Shown here piece after piece: positions 6,514-14,373 of a DNA stretch of 14,538 nucleotides. The stretch covers positions 1-14,538 of the forward strand of contig CAYMKL010000156.1 in assembly GCA_964390805.1 (NCBI GenBank). The letters run 5' to 3'. Made by a program: the position numbers and the translations under genes. The notes beneath the pieces are model-generated. The model did no database searches and was not told the DNA's origin. It worked only from the letters and a program-made list of their open reading frames with translations. Every line of letters begins with the position of its first letter. Within the stretch, counting starts at the first letter, position 1. The DNA comes from CAYMKL01 sp964390805 (GTDB lineage: Bacteria; Chloroflexota; Anaerolineae; VGOG01).

Positions 6514-6548
6514 CTTTCTTCGATTTCCGAGTGCCGAATGGCGAGTAC

Positions 6549-6582
6549 CGATTTGCGATTTCCGAATAGCAATCGCAAATCG
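6549..6582. repeat. AATCGCAAATC-type hairpin after the NarL-regulator stop
   Basis: CGATTTGCGATT (6549-6560) pairs perfectly with AATCGCAAATCG (6571-6582) across a 10-nt loop. It starts seven bases after the regulator's TAG. It belongs to the same sequence family as the 54-bp repeats at 7248-7301 and 7654-7707 (iterated GATTTGCGATTT/GATTTCCGATTT units). The segment 6514-6548 holds further degenerate units. Confidence 0.75.
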
Positions 6583-6588
6583 CAAATC

Positions 6589-7239
6589 CTACGGGGTGAT
6601 CACCCTCTTGCGGATGGCGTATCTGGTCAGTTCGGCCGTGCCGCGGACATTGAGCTTCCCCATCAAACTAGCTCTGTGGTTCTCGACTGTCTTCATGCTG
6701 ATATGCAGCAACTCAGCGATTTCTCGGTTTGAGTGGCCCTCAGCGATCAGTTGCAGCACCTCTCTCTCGCGGTCGGTAAGTCTGTCATAGCTGTTCTCTT
6801 CCATCGCTTCGGCTTGCTGGATGTACTCTGCGATGACCTGCCTCGATATGGAGGGGCTGAGGAAGGAATCGCCCCGGTAGACGGCCTGGATGGCCAAGAC
6901 CAACTCTGCGGGCGCTGCCTTCTTGACCACGTATCCTGAGGCCCCGGCCCGCAGAATCTGAAAGACGTACTCCTCGTTGGCGTGCCGGGTCAGCACCAGC
7001 ACTTTGACCTCAGGAAACCGTTGCTTGATCTGGCGGGTCGCCTCCAGGCCGCTGAGGCCCGGCATGCTGAGGTCCATCAGCACCACGTCGGGGAGCAACT
7101 CTTGGGTCATCCGAACGGCCTCTCTCCCGTCTTTGGCTTCCCCTATCACCTCGATGCCCGCCTCATTCTCCAGAAGCGAGCGCAGGCCCTTGCGGACGAT
7201 GGTATGATCCTCGGCCAGCAGTACTTTGATTTTGCTCAT
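6589..7239 (-). CDS. NarL/FixJ-family response regulator (REC + LuxR-type HTH)
   Basis: 216 aa, full length for the family. The ATG at 7239 has AGGAGG eight bases upstream. The REC domain at residues 3-120 has E10/D11, phosphoacceptor D56 (VVLMD), T84 and K106 (YVVKK). A linker leads to a LuxR-type HTH at about 150-211, with LTDREREVLQLIAEG, the recognition-helix segment HISMKTVENHRASLMGKL and a C-terminal helix. Such proteins dimerise on phosphorylation and bind promoter DNA. The HisKA_3 kinase at 7705-11325 is the expected partner, since DegS/NarX-type kinases pair with NarL-type regulators; the small S23-type gene lies between them. Target genes are unknown. Transcription ends at the terminator at 6481-6513. 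Confidence 0.95.
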   Translation of the reverse strand: MSKIKVLLAEDHTIVRKGLRSLLENEAGIEVIGEAKDGREAVRMTQELLPDVVLMDLSMPGLSGLEATRQIKQRFPEVKVLVLTRHANEEYVFQILRAGASGYVVKKAAPAELVLAIQAVYRGDSFLSPSISRQVIAEYIQQAEAMEENSYDRLTDREREVLQLIAEGHSNREIAELLHISMKTVENHRASLMGKLNVRGTAELTRYAIRKRVITP

Positions 7240-7247
7240 GGTCCCCC

Positions 7248-7301
7248 CCTCCTCGATTTTCGATTCTCATTCGGAAATCGTAAATCGAAAATCGCAAATC
7301 A
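7248..7301. repeat. 54-bp direct repeat, left copy
   Basis: Plus-strand CCTCCTCGATTTTCGATT followed by degenerate GGAAATCG/AAATCGCAAATC units; 49 of 54 positions match 7654-7707 by hand alignment. Read on the minus strand, it starts at the TGA of the four-helix-bundle gene (7301-7299) and ends in the Shine-Dalgarno of the NarL-type regulator. It contains a perfect 12-bp inverted repeat (7254-7265 with 7283-7294). Confidence 0.85.
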
Positions 7302-7649
7302 CCTTTTCTTGGCTGTCTTGCGGGAGGCGACGAAGATGGCCGTGAGCTCGTCGGCTTCTTGGCCCAGATCCTGCACACGGGCCGCGGGCATCAGTTCGGT
7401 TTCGTCCACCATCTCCAGCCAAAAGAGGGATTCGTCGGCCTCTTCCTCCACGATACCCAACTTGTGCACGAAATCGGCCTGTGAACGCGCCCGACACGCA
7501 GCCCGATAATTCGCTGCCACCGATGTGGCCGAGCGCAAGAGTTGATCGCCAACGACCCGAGCCGTTCGCGTCCGTGGCAGAGCCTCTACCAGGCGAATCA
7601 CACGCAACGCAAACTGCTTCGTCCGCCGTTTCAAATCCTCTTTGTCCAT
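7299..7649 (-). CDS. Four-helix-bundle protein, S23/23S rRNA-intervening-sequence family
   Basis: 116 aa; ATG at 7649 with AGGAGG four bases before it. It is wholly alpha-helical and rich in Arg, Glu and Ala, with the family's pattern: FALRVIRLVEALP, DQLLRSATSVAANYRAACRARS, DFVHKLGIVEEEADESLFWLEM and a basic C-terminus. This matches the TIGR02436 four-helix-bundle family (S23, related in fold to the Avd protein of diversity-generating retroelements). Some members are encoded inside 23S rRNA intervening sequences; most have no known function and are scattered singly through genomes. No reverse transcriptase or template repeat is visible here, so an Avd role is unlikely. The gene splits an obvious kinase/regulator pair and is enclosed by a 54-bp direct repeat, which suggests insertion as a cassette. 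An RNA- or nucleic-acid-binding role is only a guess. Confidence 0.88.
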   Translation of the reverse strand: MDKEDLKRRTKQFALRVIRLVEALPRTRTARVVGDQLLRSATSVAANYRAACRARSQADFVHKLGIVEEEADESLFWLEMVDETELMPAARVQDLGQEADELTAIFVASRKTAKKR

Positions 7650-7653
7650 CCCA

Positions 7654-7707
7654 CCTCCTCGATTTTCGATTGTGATTCGGAAATCGGAAATCGCAAATCG
7701 GAAATCA
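7654..7707. repeat. 54-bp direct repeat, right copy
   Basis: Same orientation and length as 7248-7301, with five differences. On the minus strand it starts at the TGA of the HisKA_3 kinase (7707-7705) and ends in the AGGAGG of the four-helix-bundle gene. The repeat-to-repeat distance is 406 bp, exactly one repeat plus one gene. Confidence 0.85.
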
Positions 7708-10700
7708 CACCGGTATTTCTATCGTCAGTCGGGTTCCCTGCCCTGGGCGGGACTGGATGCTGAAAGTGCCTCCCAGGGAGGCCACTCTTTCTCGTATTCC
7801 TAACAGGCCCGCCCCGCGCTCTGGGGGGTGGGGACCTGCAATCTTCTCTACATCAAAGCCCCGGCCATCGTCTTCGACAAAGACGGTCACGGTGGACTCC
7901 TTGCGCTCCAGACGTACACTTACCCTGTTGGCCTGTGCGTGCCTGGCCACGTTGGTCAGGGCCTCCTGCACCACGCGGTAGAGAGCCGTTTCCACCTGCG
8001 GGGGCAACCTCTCCTCGAGACTCATCGCCTCTATCTCAACCTCAATGTTCAGTCTCTTGGTGTATCTGTTCACGTACCAGCGCAGCGTTGGCAGCAGACC
8101 GAGATCGTCCAGCATGTAGGGCCGCAGGTCAAGGGCTATCTCGCTAACCCGTTCGTCTAATTGGTAGGTCAGCGAGCTTGCCTCCGCCAACTTGTCCTTG
8201 ATGGCAGGAGTGGACTCTGGTGGCAGCTCTTTCTCGATAGCTGCCAGGTCGAAGACGATCCCGGTCAGAGCCTGTCCCAGCTCATCGTGTAGCTCCTGGG
8301 CGATGCGCCTGCGTTCCTCCTCCTGAGCCGAGACCACTTGCTGGGCGAGCACTCGCAGCCGCTCCTGCCCGGCCTGCACCTCCTCGAACAGCCGCGCGTT
8401 CTCCAGGGCGATGGCGGCCTGGTTGGCGAAGGCAGTCATGGCCGGCACGTCGGCCTCGGTCAGACCGATGCCGCTGACGACCAGCAAGCCATGTGACTCG
8501 CCACCGACCGTCAGCGGAGCGGCAATACTTTGTTCCGCCCCCAGCAGGGCTGCCACCCGCCAAGCCAGCGGGCGCACTGGCCTGGGGAGAGCCTCGGCTA
8601 TGTGTTCAGGAGTTTGCGCAGTAAAGGCAGTCTCTCCTTCAAAGATGATCCGCTGGAGAAAGCCAGCCGGCTGCAGTGGGAAGCGGTAGCCCTGTGCCGA
8701 TAGACCCGTCAGCTTCTCGGCCGCCCGCAGCAGGGCCGGCTTGAAGGTCAGGTGGGCGACGACCAGGTGCTCCCGGTCATCAGTAAGGGCGAAGATTGTA
8801 GCCCGGTAGCCCAGGCTGGTCACCTCGTCCCCGACGGTTTGGTACACCTCCTCAGGCGTGCGGGCGCGCTGCACAGCCTGGGCCGCCTGGCTGAGGGCCA
8901 GCAGTGTGCGCTGGCCGCGGGCCGTCTCCTCCAGCGAGCGCTGTAGCGCCTCCTCTGCTCGCAGGCGGGTAATCGTGCTGCCGATTTGGGCGACAATCGT
9001 CTCCAGCGCGTCGCGGGCGTAAAGCGGTACTTCGTCACGGGTATGGGAGGCCACATTCAAACAGCCGATCACTCGCCCCTCGTGAAGCAGCGGCAAGACA
9101 GCGATGGCACGCAGGCCCTCAAGCCGTTCAGCCTCATCCAGGGGCACTCCCAAGACCAGATGTTCGGTGTAGATTGGGTCGCCCGCCATGACCAGTCGCG
9201 CATTGGCAGAATCGGCATCAAAGTGGGAAGCACTCTTGACGAAATCAGATGGCAACCCCTGGTGAAACACCATGTCCAAAGCCCCAATCGTCTCGTCCAC
9301 GAGATAGAACCCACCGCAATCCATCCCTGACACCTGGATCGCTGCTTCATAACACAGGCGCAGCCCCTCATCAAGTCTGGATACAGTGCTAAGCGCCAGA
9401 CCCAGATCGCGCTGAGTGCGGATCAGTTCCTCCACCCGCTTGCGCTCGGTGATGTCTCGTCCTACAGACTGGAACTCGACCAGGGTGTCGTTCTCATCAA
9501 AGAGCGCTCGGTCAGTCCACTGTATCCAGCGAATTCCCCCATCGGCAGCTACCTCACGATGCTCATAGGTCGCTAGAGGGCTTTCCTGACTGAGAGAAGC
9601 AAGCTGCATCTCTATTTCTCTGCGGTCTTCTGGGCTAATGAGTGGCATAAAGCTGTGCCCGACCAACTCCTCATACTTCTTGCCGAAATAGCGGCAGTAG
9701 GCCTCGTTGACAAAGGTGACCGTCAAATCCGGCAGGAAACGGCAGAGCAACTCCGTTTGGTCCTCAACAACGGCACGATAGCGCTGTTCACTCTCCCGCA
9801 GCTCCTCTCTCGCCCGCTTGCGCTCGGTGATGTCTTGCATAATGCCGAACATCCTGTTGGCATTTCCTGATTCATCACGCCAGACTTTGGCATTCTGATA
9901 AATGTGCCTCACCGCTCCATCTGGTCTGATGATGCGAAACTCGATGTCAGCAGAATCGGCAGTGGCGAGCAATTCGTTCACAAATTCCTGGTTCTTCTCA
10001 TGATCGTCCGGATGGACCATCGCTTCGATCCCCTCGTAGGTCAATTCGAATTCCTTTTCGACCCCAAAGATGCGATAGGCTTCGTCTGACCAGGTTAACG
10101 TTTCGCCCTCAACATCCCAATCCCAATTTCCCAAATGAGCAATCTGTTGCGCCCTTGTCAAACTCGCCTCGCTCTCCCGCAGCGCCTCCTCCGCCCGCTT
10201 GCGTTCAGTGATCTCTTCATGTACCGTGATGGCCCCAATGACTTCACCCTCTTTGAAAAGCGGGGCTCCCTTTATGTTGAAGTAATAACCCTCAGTTCCC
10301 CGCTGCACAGAAGGAAAATACACATCCTTTAGATCAAAAGGCTTTCCTTTGAGAAGCCTTCTGTAAGTATCAGAAAGACCAGCATTCACAATAGTCGGGT
10401 GTGTTATGAGACTCTTCCCGACGTAGCCTTCTCTGGGGGTTAATCCTCTAGCAGTATGGTATACTTGATGCGGACTGACTTCTACCATTATTCCATCTTT
10501 ATCAATCAAAATCATTGATGTGGGAACCGATTCAAATATGGCCCTGAACTTTTCCTCAGATTCTCCAAAAGTCTCCTCCGCCCGCTTGCGCTCGGTGATG
10601 TCGGTCATGATGTGAACAGCGCCCATGAGTTTGCCAGCTTCATCCGGCAGCGGATCCACGGAAACGTGAAACCATCGCTCACCCACGGGCAGAACCAGGG

Positions 10701-11325
10701 TTTCCCTGCGGCGGCTTTCCCGCATGCGCGGGATGGGGCACCCCTCAATGGGTTCCGACGTCCCGTGCACCAGCTCCCAACAACGGTGGCCGACGATCTC
10801 GCTGAAGGGCTTGCCCAGAAGTTTCATCATGGCCTCGTTGCAGCGCAGGATCCTCCCTTCAATGTCCATCAGGCAAACTGTGTCGCTGATGGCATCGAAG
10901 GTGGTCCGCCATTGCTGGGCCGCAGCCTGCAGCTCCGCTTCCGCCTCCCCCATCCGCAGCAGCGCCTTCACGTAGGCGATCAATACCGGCGGCTCCATGG
11001 GCTTCGTTAGATAGCCATCTGCCCCGCTCTCCAGCCCGATCACCTTGTGCTGGTCGTCCCGATAGATGCCCGATACGTGAAGGACCGGTATCAGAGAAGT
11101 GGCCGGGTCGGATCTGATTCGCCGGCAGACCTCAAACCCATTGATGTCTGGAAGGTCCACGTCCAGGATCACCAGGTCGGGCTTTTTCCTCACCAATCGG
11201 ATGGCTTCCGTGCCCCTGGCCGCTTCTATCACCTCAAACCCCGCCTTGCGCAGGATGCCACTCGCGGCACGGCAGCTGGCATCGTCGTCATCCACATTCA
11301 GGATCGTGAACTTCTTGTCAGTCAT
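7705..11325 (-). CDS. Hybrid sensor kinase REC-PAS4-GAF2-HisKA_3-HATPase (DegS/NarX-type core)
   Basis: 1206 aa, no membrane segment, so cytoplasmic. The ATG at 11325 has GAGGAG upstream. Domains: N-terminal REC (7-122; D12/D13, phosphoacceptor D55, S85, K108), PAS (135-247, with C182 and C196), PAS (253-377), PAS (388-503), PAS (510-630), GAF (640-790), GAF (805-980) and HisKA_3 with RRIAQELHDELGQ, phosphoacceptor H1013. The HATPase has N1125, the DDGRGFD box near 1152 and GLLGIRERV. This kinase class autophosphorylates and transfers to NarL-type regulators, one of which follows at 6589-7239. The REC at the N-terminus, rather than the C-terminus, suggests phosphorylation by another kinase gates activity; the upstream REC-headed kinase is a candidate. 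PAS linkers carry the DITERKRAEE motif. A 71-bp palindrome stands in the 150-bp spacer before the gene. Confidence 0.94.
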   Translation of the reverse strand: MTDKKFTILNVDDDDASCRAASGILRKAGFEVIEAARGTEAIRLVRKKPDLVILDVDLPDINGFEVCRRIRSDPATSLIPVLHVSGIYRDDQHKVIGLESGADGYLTKPMEPPVLIAYVKALLRMGEAEAELQAAAQQWRTTFDAISDTVCLMDIEGRILRCNEAMMKLLGKPFSEIVGHRCWELVHGTSEPIEGCPIPRMRESRRRETLVLPVGERWFHVSVDPLPDEAGKLMGAVHIMTDITERKRAEETFGESEEKFRAIFESVPTSMILIDKDGIMVEVSPHQVYHTARGLTPREGYVGKSLITHPTIVNAGLSDTYRRLLKGKPFDLKDVYFPSVQRGTEGYYFNIKGAPLFKEGEVIGAITVHEEITERKRAEEALRESEASLTRAQQIAHLGNWDWDVEGETLTWSDEAYRIFGVEKEFELTYEGIEAMVHPDDHEKNQEFVNELLATADSADIEFRIIRPDGAVRHIYQNAKVWRDESGNANRMFGIMQDITERKRAREELRESEQRYRAVVEDQTELLCRFLPDLTVTFVNEAYCRYFGKKYEELVGHSFMPLISPEDRREIEMQLASLSQESPLATYEHREVAADGGIRWIQWTDRALFDENDTLVEFQSVGRDITERKRVEELIRTQRDLGLALSTVSRLDEGLRLCYEAAIQVSGMDCGGFYLVDETIGALDMVFHQGLPSDFVKSASHFDADSANARLVMAGDPIYTEHLVLGVPLDEAERLEGLRAIAVLPLLHEGRVIGCLNVASHTRDEVPLYARDALETIVAQIGSTITRLRAEEALQRSLEETARGQRTLLALSQAAQAVQRARTPEEVYQTVGDEVTSLGYRATIFALTDDREHLVVAHLTFKPALLRAAEKLTGLSAQGYRFPLQPAGFLQRIIFEGETAFTAQTPEHIAEALPRPVRPLAWRVAALLGAEQSIAAPLTVGGESHGLLVVSGIGLTEADVPAMTAFANQAAIALENARLFEEVQAGQERLRVLAQQVVSAQEEERRRIAQELHDELGQALTGIVFDLAAIEKELPPESTPAIKDKLAEASSLTYQLDERVSEIALDLRPYMLDDLGLLPTLRWYVNRYTKRLNIEVEIEAMSLEERLPPQVETALYRVVQEALTNVARHAQANRVSVRLERKESTVTVFVEDDGRGFDVEKIAGPHPPERGAGLLGIRERVASLGGTFSIQSRPGQGTRLTIEIPV

Positions 11326-11379
11326 CGGGTAGTCTCCTCTTGATTTCGGACTTCGTCGTGGGCGCTCAGTCGAACGATT

Positions 11380-11480
11380 GCGATTCAGGCATTAGTGTCA
11401 ACTTAAGGCTCAAAGGCCCGTCCCCGGGCCGCCCCGAGGACGGGGCTCAGAGCTTAAGTTGACACAGATGGCGATTCAGG
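11380..11480. repeat. 10-bp direct repeats GCGATTCAGG flanking the palindrome
   Basis: GCGATTCAGG occurs at 11380-11389 and 11471-11480, each separated from the palindrome by exactly five bases (CATTA and AGATG). The right copy contains the TGA stop (11478-11476) of the upstream kinase. The symmetry fits a target-site duplication, although 10 bp and the 5-bp spacers need explaining. Confidence 0.6.
11395..11465. repeat. 71-bp near-perfect palindrome, MITE-like
   Basis: Ends are perfect 13-bp inverted repeats, GTGTCAACTTAAG (11395-11407) and CTTAAGTTGACAC (11453-11465); the inner arms (CCCGTCCCCGGGCC against GCCCCGAGGACGGG) also pair with few mismatches, giving arms of about 35 bp. The element fills the gap between two kinases. 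No T-run follows, so it is not an intrinsic terminator. TTGACA is present at both outward-facing ends and could provide a -35 box (11401-11396 on the minus strand faces the kinase gene), but I see no good -10. Confidence 0.85.
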
Positions 11481-14373
11481 ATGCTGGCCCTCCACCGGTG
11501 GGCAGCCTGACCGTGAAGGTACTCCCCTTCCCCACCTCACTTCGTGTCTCAATGCTGCCCCCATGTCCCTCCACCAGGGTCTTGACGATCACCAGGCCCA
11601 GCCCAACCCCCTCCGCCTTGGTGGTGAAGAGCGGCTGGAAAAGCTTCTCCAGGTTCTCCTCAGGGATGCCCGCCCCGGTATCGGTGAAAGAGATGGCCAC
11701 CCACTGTGGATCTGGAGCTTCGGTCTTGACGACCAACTGCCCACCCTCAGGCGGCTCGACTGAGTTCGCCGAAGTCATGGCCTGCACTGCGTTGCGGATG
11801 AGGTTGCGGAAGATCTGATCGAGTTGGTCGGGGTCGGCGGAGATGATTGGCGCTCCCTCGTCCAGTTGGGTGATCACCTCGACGTTCTCCGGCACGGTGG
11901 TACGAGACACCACCTCTTGAACGACCTCGTTGATATTCACTCTACACCGGACAGGGACGTTCGTACGAGCGAAGTCGAGCAGGCTACGAATGACGCACTC
12001 AGATCTCCTGACTTCCTTGGTGATGATCCCCAGCATCTCCTTCACTTCCGGGTCCGGCTCTTCCAGCACCAGATTGAGGTAGTAAGCGGCATTAGAGATC
12101 GCTCCCAGAGGGTTGCGTAGGTCGTGGCTGACCCCGCCGGCCATTTGCCCCAGCACGGCCAGCTTCTCCCGGCGAACCAACTGTTCGTGGGCGTCACGAA
12201 GCTCGTTGGTGCGCTCCTCCACCATCTCCTCCAGCCGCTCTGAATATTCCCGCAGCTTCTCCTCCGCTCGCTTGCGCTGTTGATCATTCCGGCATGCTTC
12301 TATGACACTCCCGCACGTGGTAAGGAGGGGCTTCAAATACTCTGCCAATTCCTCATCGTAGCCGCCAGGCCTGTTTGCGATGCCCATTACACCCACCAGT
12401 TTGTCGCCACGGTGAAAGGGCAGACCCAGGAACGCATCAAGGTGAGGATGTCCATCCGGAAGCCCTCCTCGCCGCGAATCTGTAGCTGGGCTATTAGAGA
12501 TGACGGGTTTTTCGGTGGTCATTACCGCGCCGAAAAGCGTTTCAAGGTTGTGGAACTCCATGCCTTCAGGAGCGTTTATCTCATAGAACTCCAACATCTC
12601 TTCATTCCAGGCGATATTCGTGATGGCGTGCGTCTTGAGATACGGTTTCCCCTCAGTAGTCCAAAGGACCTCGCCGATGAAACCGTATTCGCTTTGGGTC
12701 AATGAAAGGATATCGCTGAGGAGTCCATCAAACAAGACGTGCGGGTCAACGTCCCTGATAAACAAAGATTGCGCACGTTGAACGGATTCCAGAACCTCCT
12801 CTGCTGCCTGGCGGTCGGTGATGTCCGTAGCAATCTGCAACCGGACAAGACGGCCATCTACCCATCTGATGGCCCGATCATGGTTTATGTACCATCTGTT
12901 GGTGATTGGATTGTGTCCTTCCCAGACATGTAGCCCGGTAGGGTTGCCGTCGGCATCAACCAGCTTGTCATTGGTACAATGAGCACAAGGCCCAGATTCG
13001 CCGCGGAACACCTCCCAGCAGATTCTCCCGACCAGATTGTCGCTGAAGCTGTCTCTCATGTGCCCGTTCATAAACAGGATTTCATAGGTCTCCATGTCGG
13101 CAACATAAACGTCTGCATCTATACCATCTACTACTGCGAGAAACCGTTCATGAGACTCCCTTGAAGCCTCCTCCGCCCGCTTGCGCTCGGTGATGTCGCG
13201 GACGAACACGAGGTCGGCGGGCATTCCCTGATAGGTGATTATGCCCGCGTTCAACTCAGTATATACCTTACTGCCGTCCTTGCGTCTGAACACTGTCTCG
13301 TATATCGGCGTGACATCCTCGCCTGCCATACGCCGCCTGTACCGATCAACCACTTTTGGGAGCTCGTCGGCTTGGACATAATTAGCAAACGGGGTACCAA
13401 TGACTTCATCAACAGTGCCACCCCACATTTCTGCCAAACGTGAGTTAAGATATTTGATCATTGTGTCCTGAATGATGCAAATACCGTCATTCGCTCGTTC
13501 AACCAAGTTACGGTATTTCTCCTCGCTCTCCCGCAGCGCCTCCTCCGCCCGCTTGCGCTCGGTGATGTGGCGACTTATGCCTACCAATCCCCTGACGTTT
13601 TCCTGGTCATCGAGGAGGGGAACTTTGATGGTATCGAAGAAGGTTTCCTCACCCTTATCGTCGGCCATCTGCTCTTCGATACGAATTGGCTCGCGCCTGT
13701 TGATGGCCTCTTCATCGCTCCCCCTACACTGCTCGGCCAAGTCCGGGGGGAGTAATTGTTCAACGGTTTTCCCGAGGATCTTTTCTTTCTCCAGACCCAC
13801 CAGTTTCTCAAATGCTTTGTTCACCAGAAGATTGCGGCCCCGAGCATCCTTGAAGTATATAACATCAGGAATAGCGTCGATCAACGTATTAAGCCGCACG
13901 TTTGTCTCCCGCAGCGCCTCCTCCGCCCGCTTGCGCTCGGTGACTTCTTGCTCAAGTTGGGCGTTCTTTTCCTCAAGTTGCTTCTGCATCGCTCGCAGGG
14001 CCAGGTGAGTCTCCACACGGGCCAGCACCTCTTCCTCCTGAAAGGGCCTGCTCATGTAGTCCACGCCCCCGACAGCAAATCCTTTTACCTTGTCCTGAAC
14101 GTCCTCCAAGACGCTGATGAAGATGATGGGTACGTCGCGTGTCCCTTCATCCGCCTTCAGCCGTTCGCACACCTCATAGCCATCCATGTCGGGCATCAGG
14201 ATGTCCAGCAGGATCAGGTCGGGTGGGGCTTTCTGGGCCGCCTTCAGAGCCAACGAGCCGCTAATGGCCTGTCGCACCCGGTAGCCTTGCGCGGTTAGCA
14301 TGTTGGTCAAGACCTTCAGAGTCGCCACCTGATCATCAACAATTAGGATGTTGCCCTTGTCTGACTTGCTCAT
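11476..14373 (-). CDS. Hybrid sensor kinase REC-PAS3-GAF-HisKA-HATPase
   Basis: 965 aa, no membrane segment. The ATG at 14373 overlaps the previous stop as ATGA, with a GGGAGA Shine-Dalgarno eight bases upstream. Domains: N-terminal REC (8-125; D13/D14, phosphoacceptor D57, S87), PAS (157-275), PAS (283-397), a cysteine-bearing PAS (405-520; C452, C463, C466), GAF (530-695), coiled coil and HisKA with VSHDLRNPLG, phosphoacceptor H750. The HATPase has N861, DTGAGIP (D898) and GVGLGL. The receiver's usual lysine (KPF) is arginine 109 (MSRPF). The kinase half closely matches that of the dCache kinase (shared LRNPLGAI, SLLDFAR, SRTT-PENVEV, KTLVEGHGGSIE). No cognate regulator adjoins it directly; it probably feeds the downstream REC-headed kinase or a distant regulator. 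Confidence 0.94.
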   Translation of the reverse strand: MSKSDKGNILIVDDQVATLKVLTNMLTAQGYRVRQAISGSLALKAAQKAPPDLILLDILMPDMDGYEVCERLKADEGTRDVPIIFISVLEDVQDKVKGFAVGGVDYMSRPFQEEEVLARVETHLALRAMQKQLEEKNAQLEQEVTERKRAEEALRETNVRLNTLIDAIPDVIYFKDARGRNLLVNKAFEKLVGLEKEKILGKTVEQLLPPDLAEQCRGSDEEAINRREPIRIEEQMADDKGEETFFDTIKVPLLDDQENVRGLVGISRHITERKRAEEALRESEEKYRNLVERANDGICIIQDTMIKYLNSRLAEMWGGTVDEVIGTPFANYVQADELPKVVDRYRRRMAGEDVTPIYETVFRRKDGSKVYTELNAGIITYQGMPADLVFVRDITERKRAEEASRESHERFLAVVDGIDADVYVADMETYEILFMNGHMRDSFSDNLVGRICWEVFRGESGPCAHCTNDKLVDADGNPTGLHVWEGHNPITNRWYINHDRAIRWVDGRLVRLQIATDITDRQAAEEVLESVQRAQSLFIRDVDPHVLFDGLLSDILSLTQSEYGFIGEVLWTTEGKPYLKTHAITNIAWNEEMLEFYEINAPEGMEFHNLETLFGAVMTTEKPVISNSPATDSRRGGLPDGHPHLDAFLGLPFHRGDKLVGVMGIANRPGGYDEELAEYLKPLLTTCGSVIEACRNDQQRKRAEEKLREYSERLEEMVEERTNELRDAHEQLVRREKLAVLGQMAGGVSHDLRNPLGAISNAAYYLNLVLEEPDPEVKEMLGIITKEVRRSECVIRSLLDFARTNVPVRCRVNINEVVQEVVSRTTVPENVEVITQLDEGAPIISADPDQLDQIFRNLIRNAVQAMTSANSVEPPEGGQLVVKTEAPDPQWVAISFTDTGAGIPEENLEKLFQPLFTTKAEGVGLGLVIVKTLVEGHGGSIETRSEVGKGSTFTVRLPTGGGPAS

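Noticed and set aside
7299..7649. Avd protein of a diversity-generating retroelement
   Set aside because: No reverse transcriptase, template repeat or variable-region target visible; the length and motifs fit the wider S23/four-helix family.
11395..11465. Intrinsic terminator after the 965-aa kinase
   Set aside because: The stem is very long and followed by no T-run on the minus strand; flanking direct repeats favour an inserted element.
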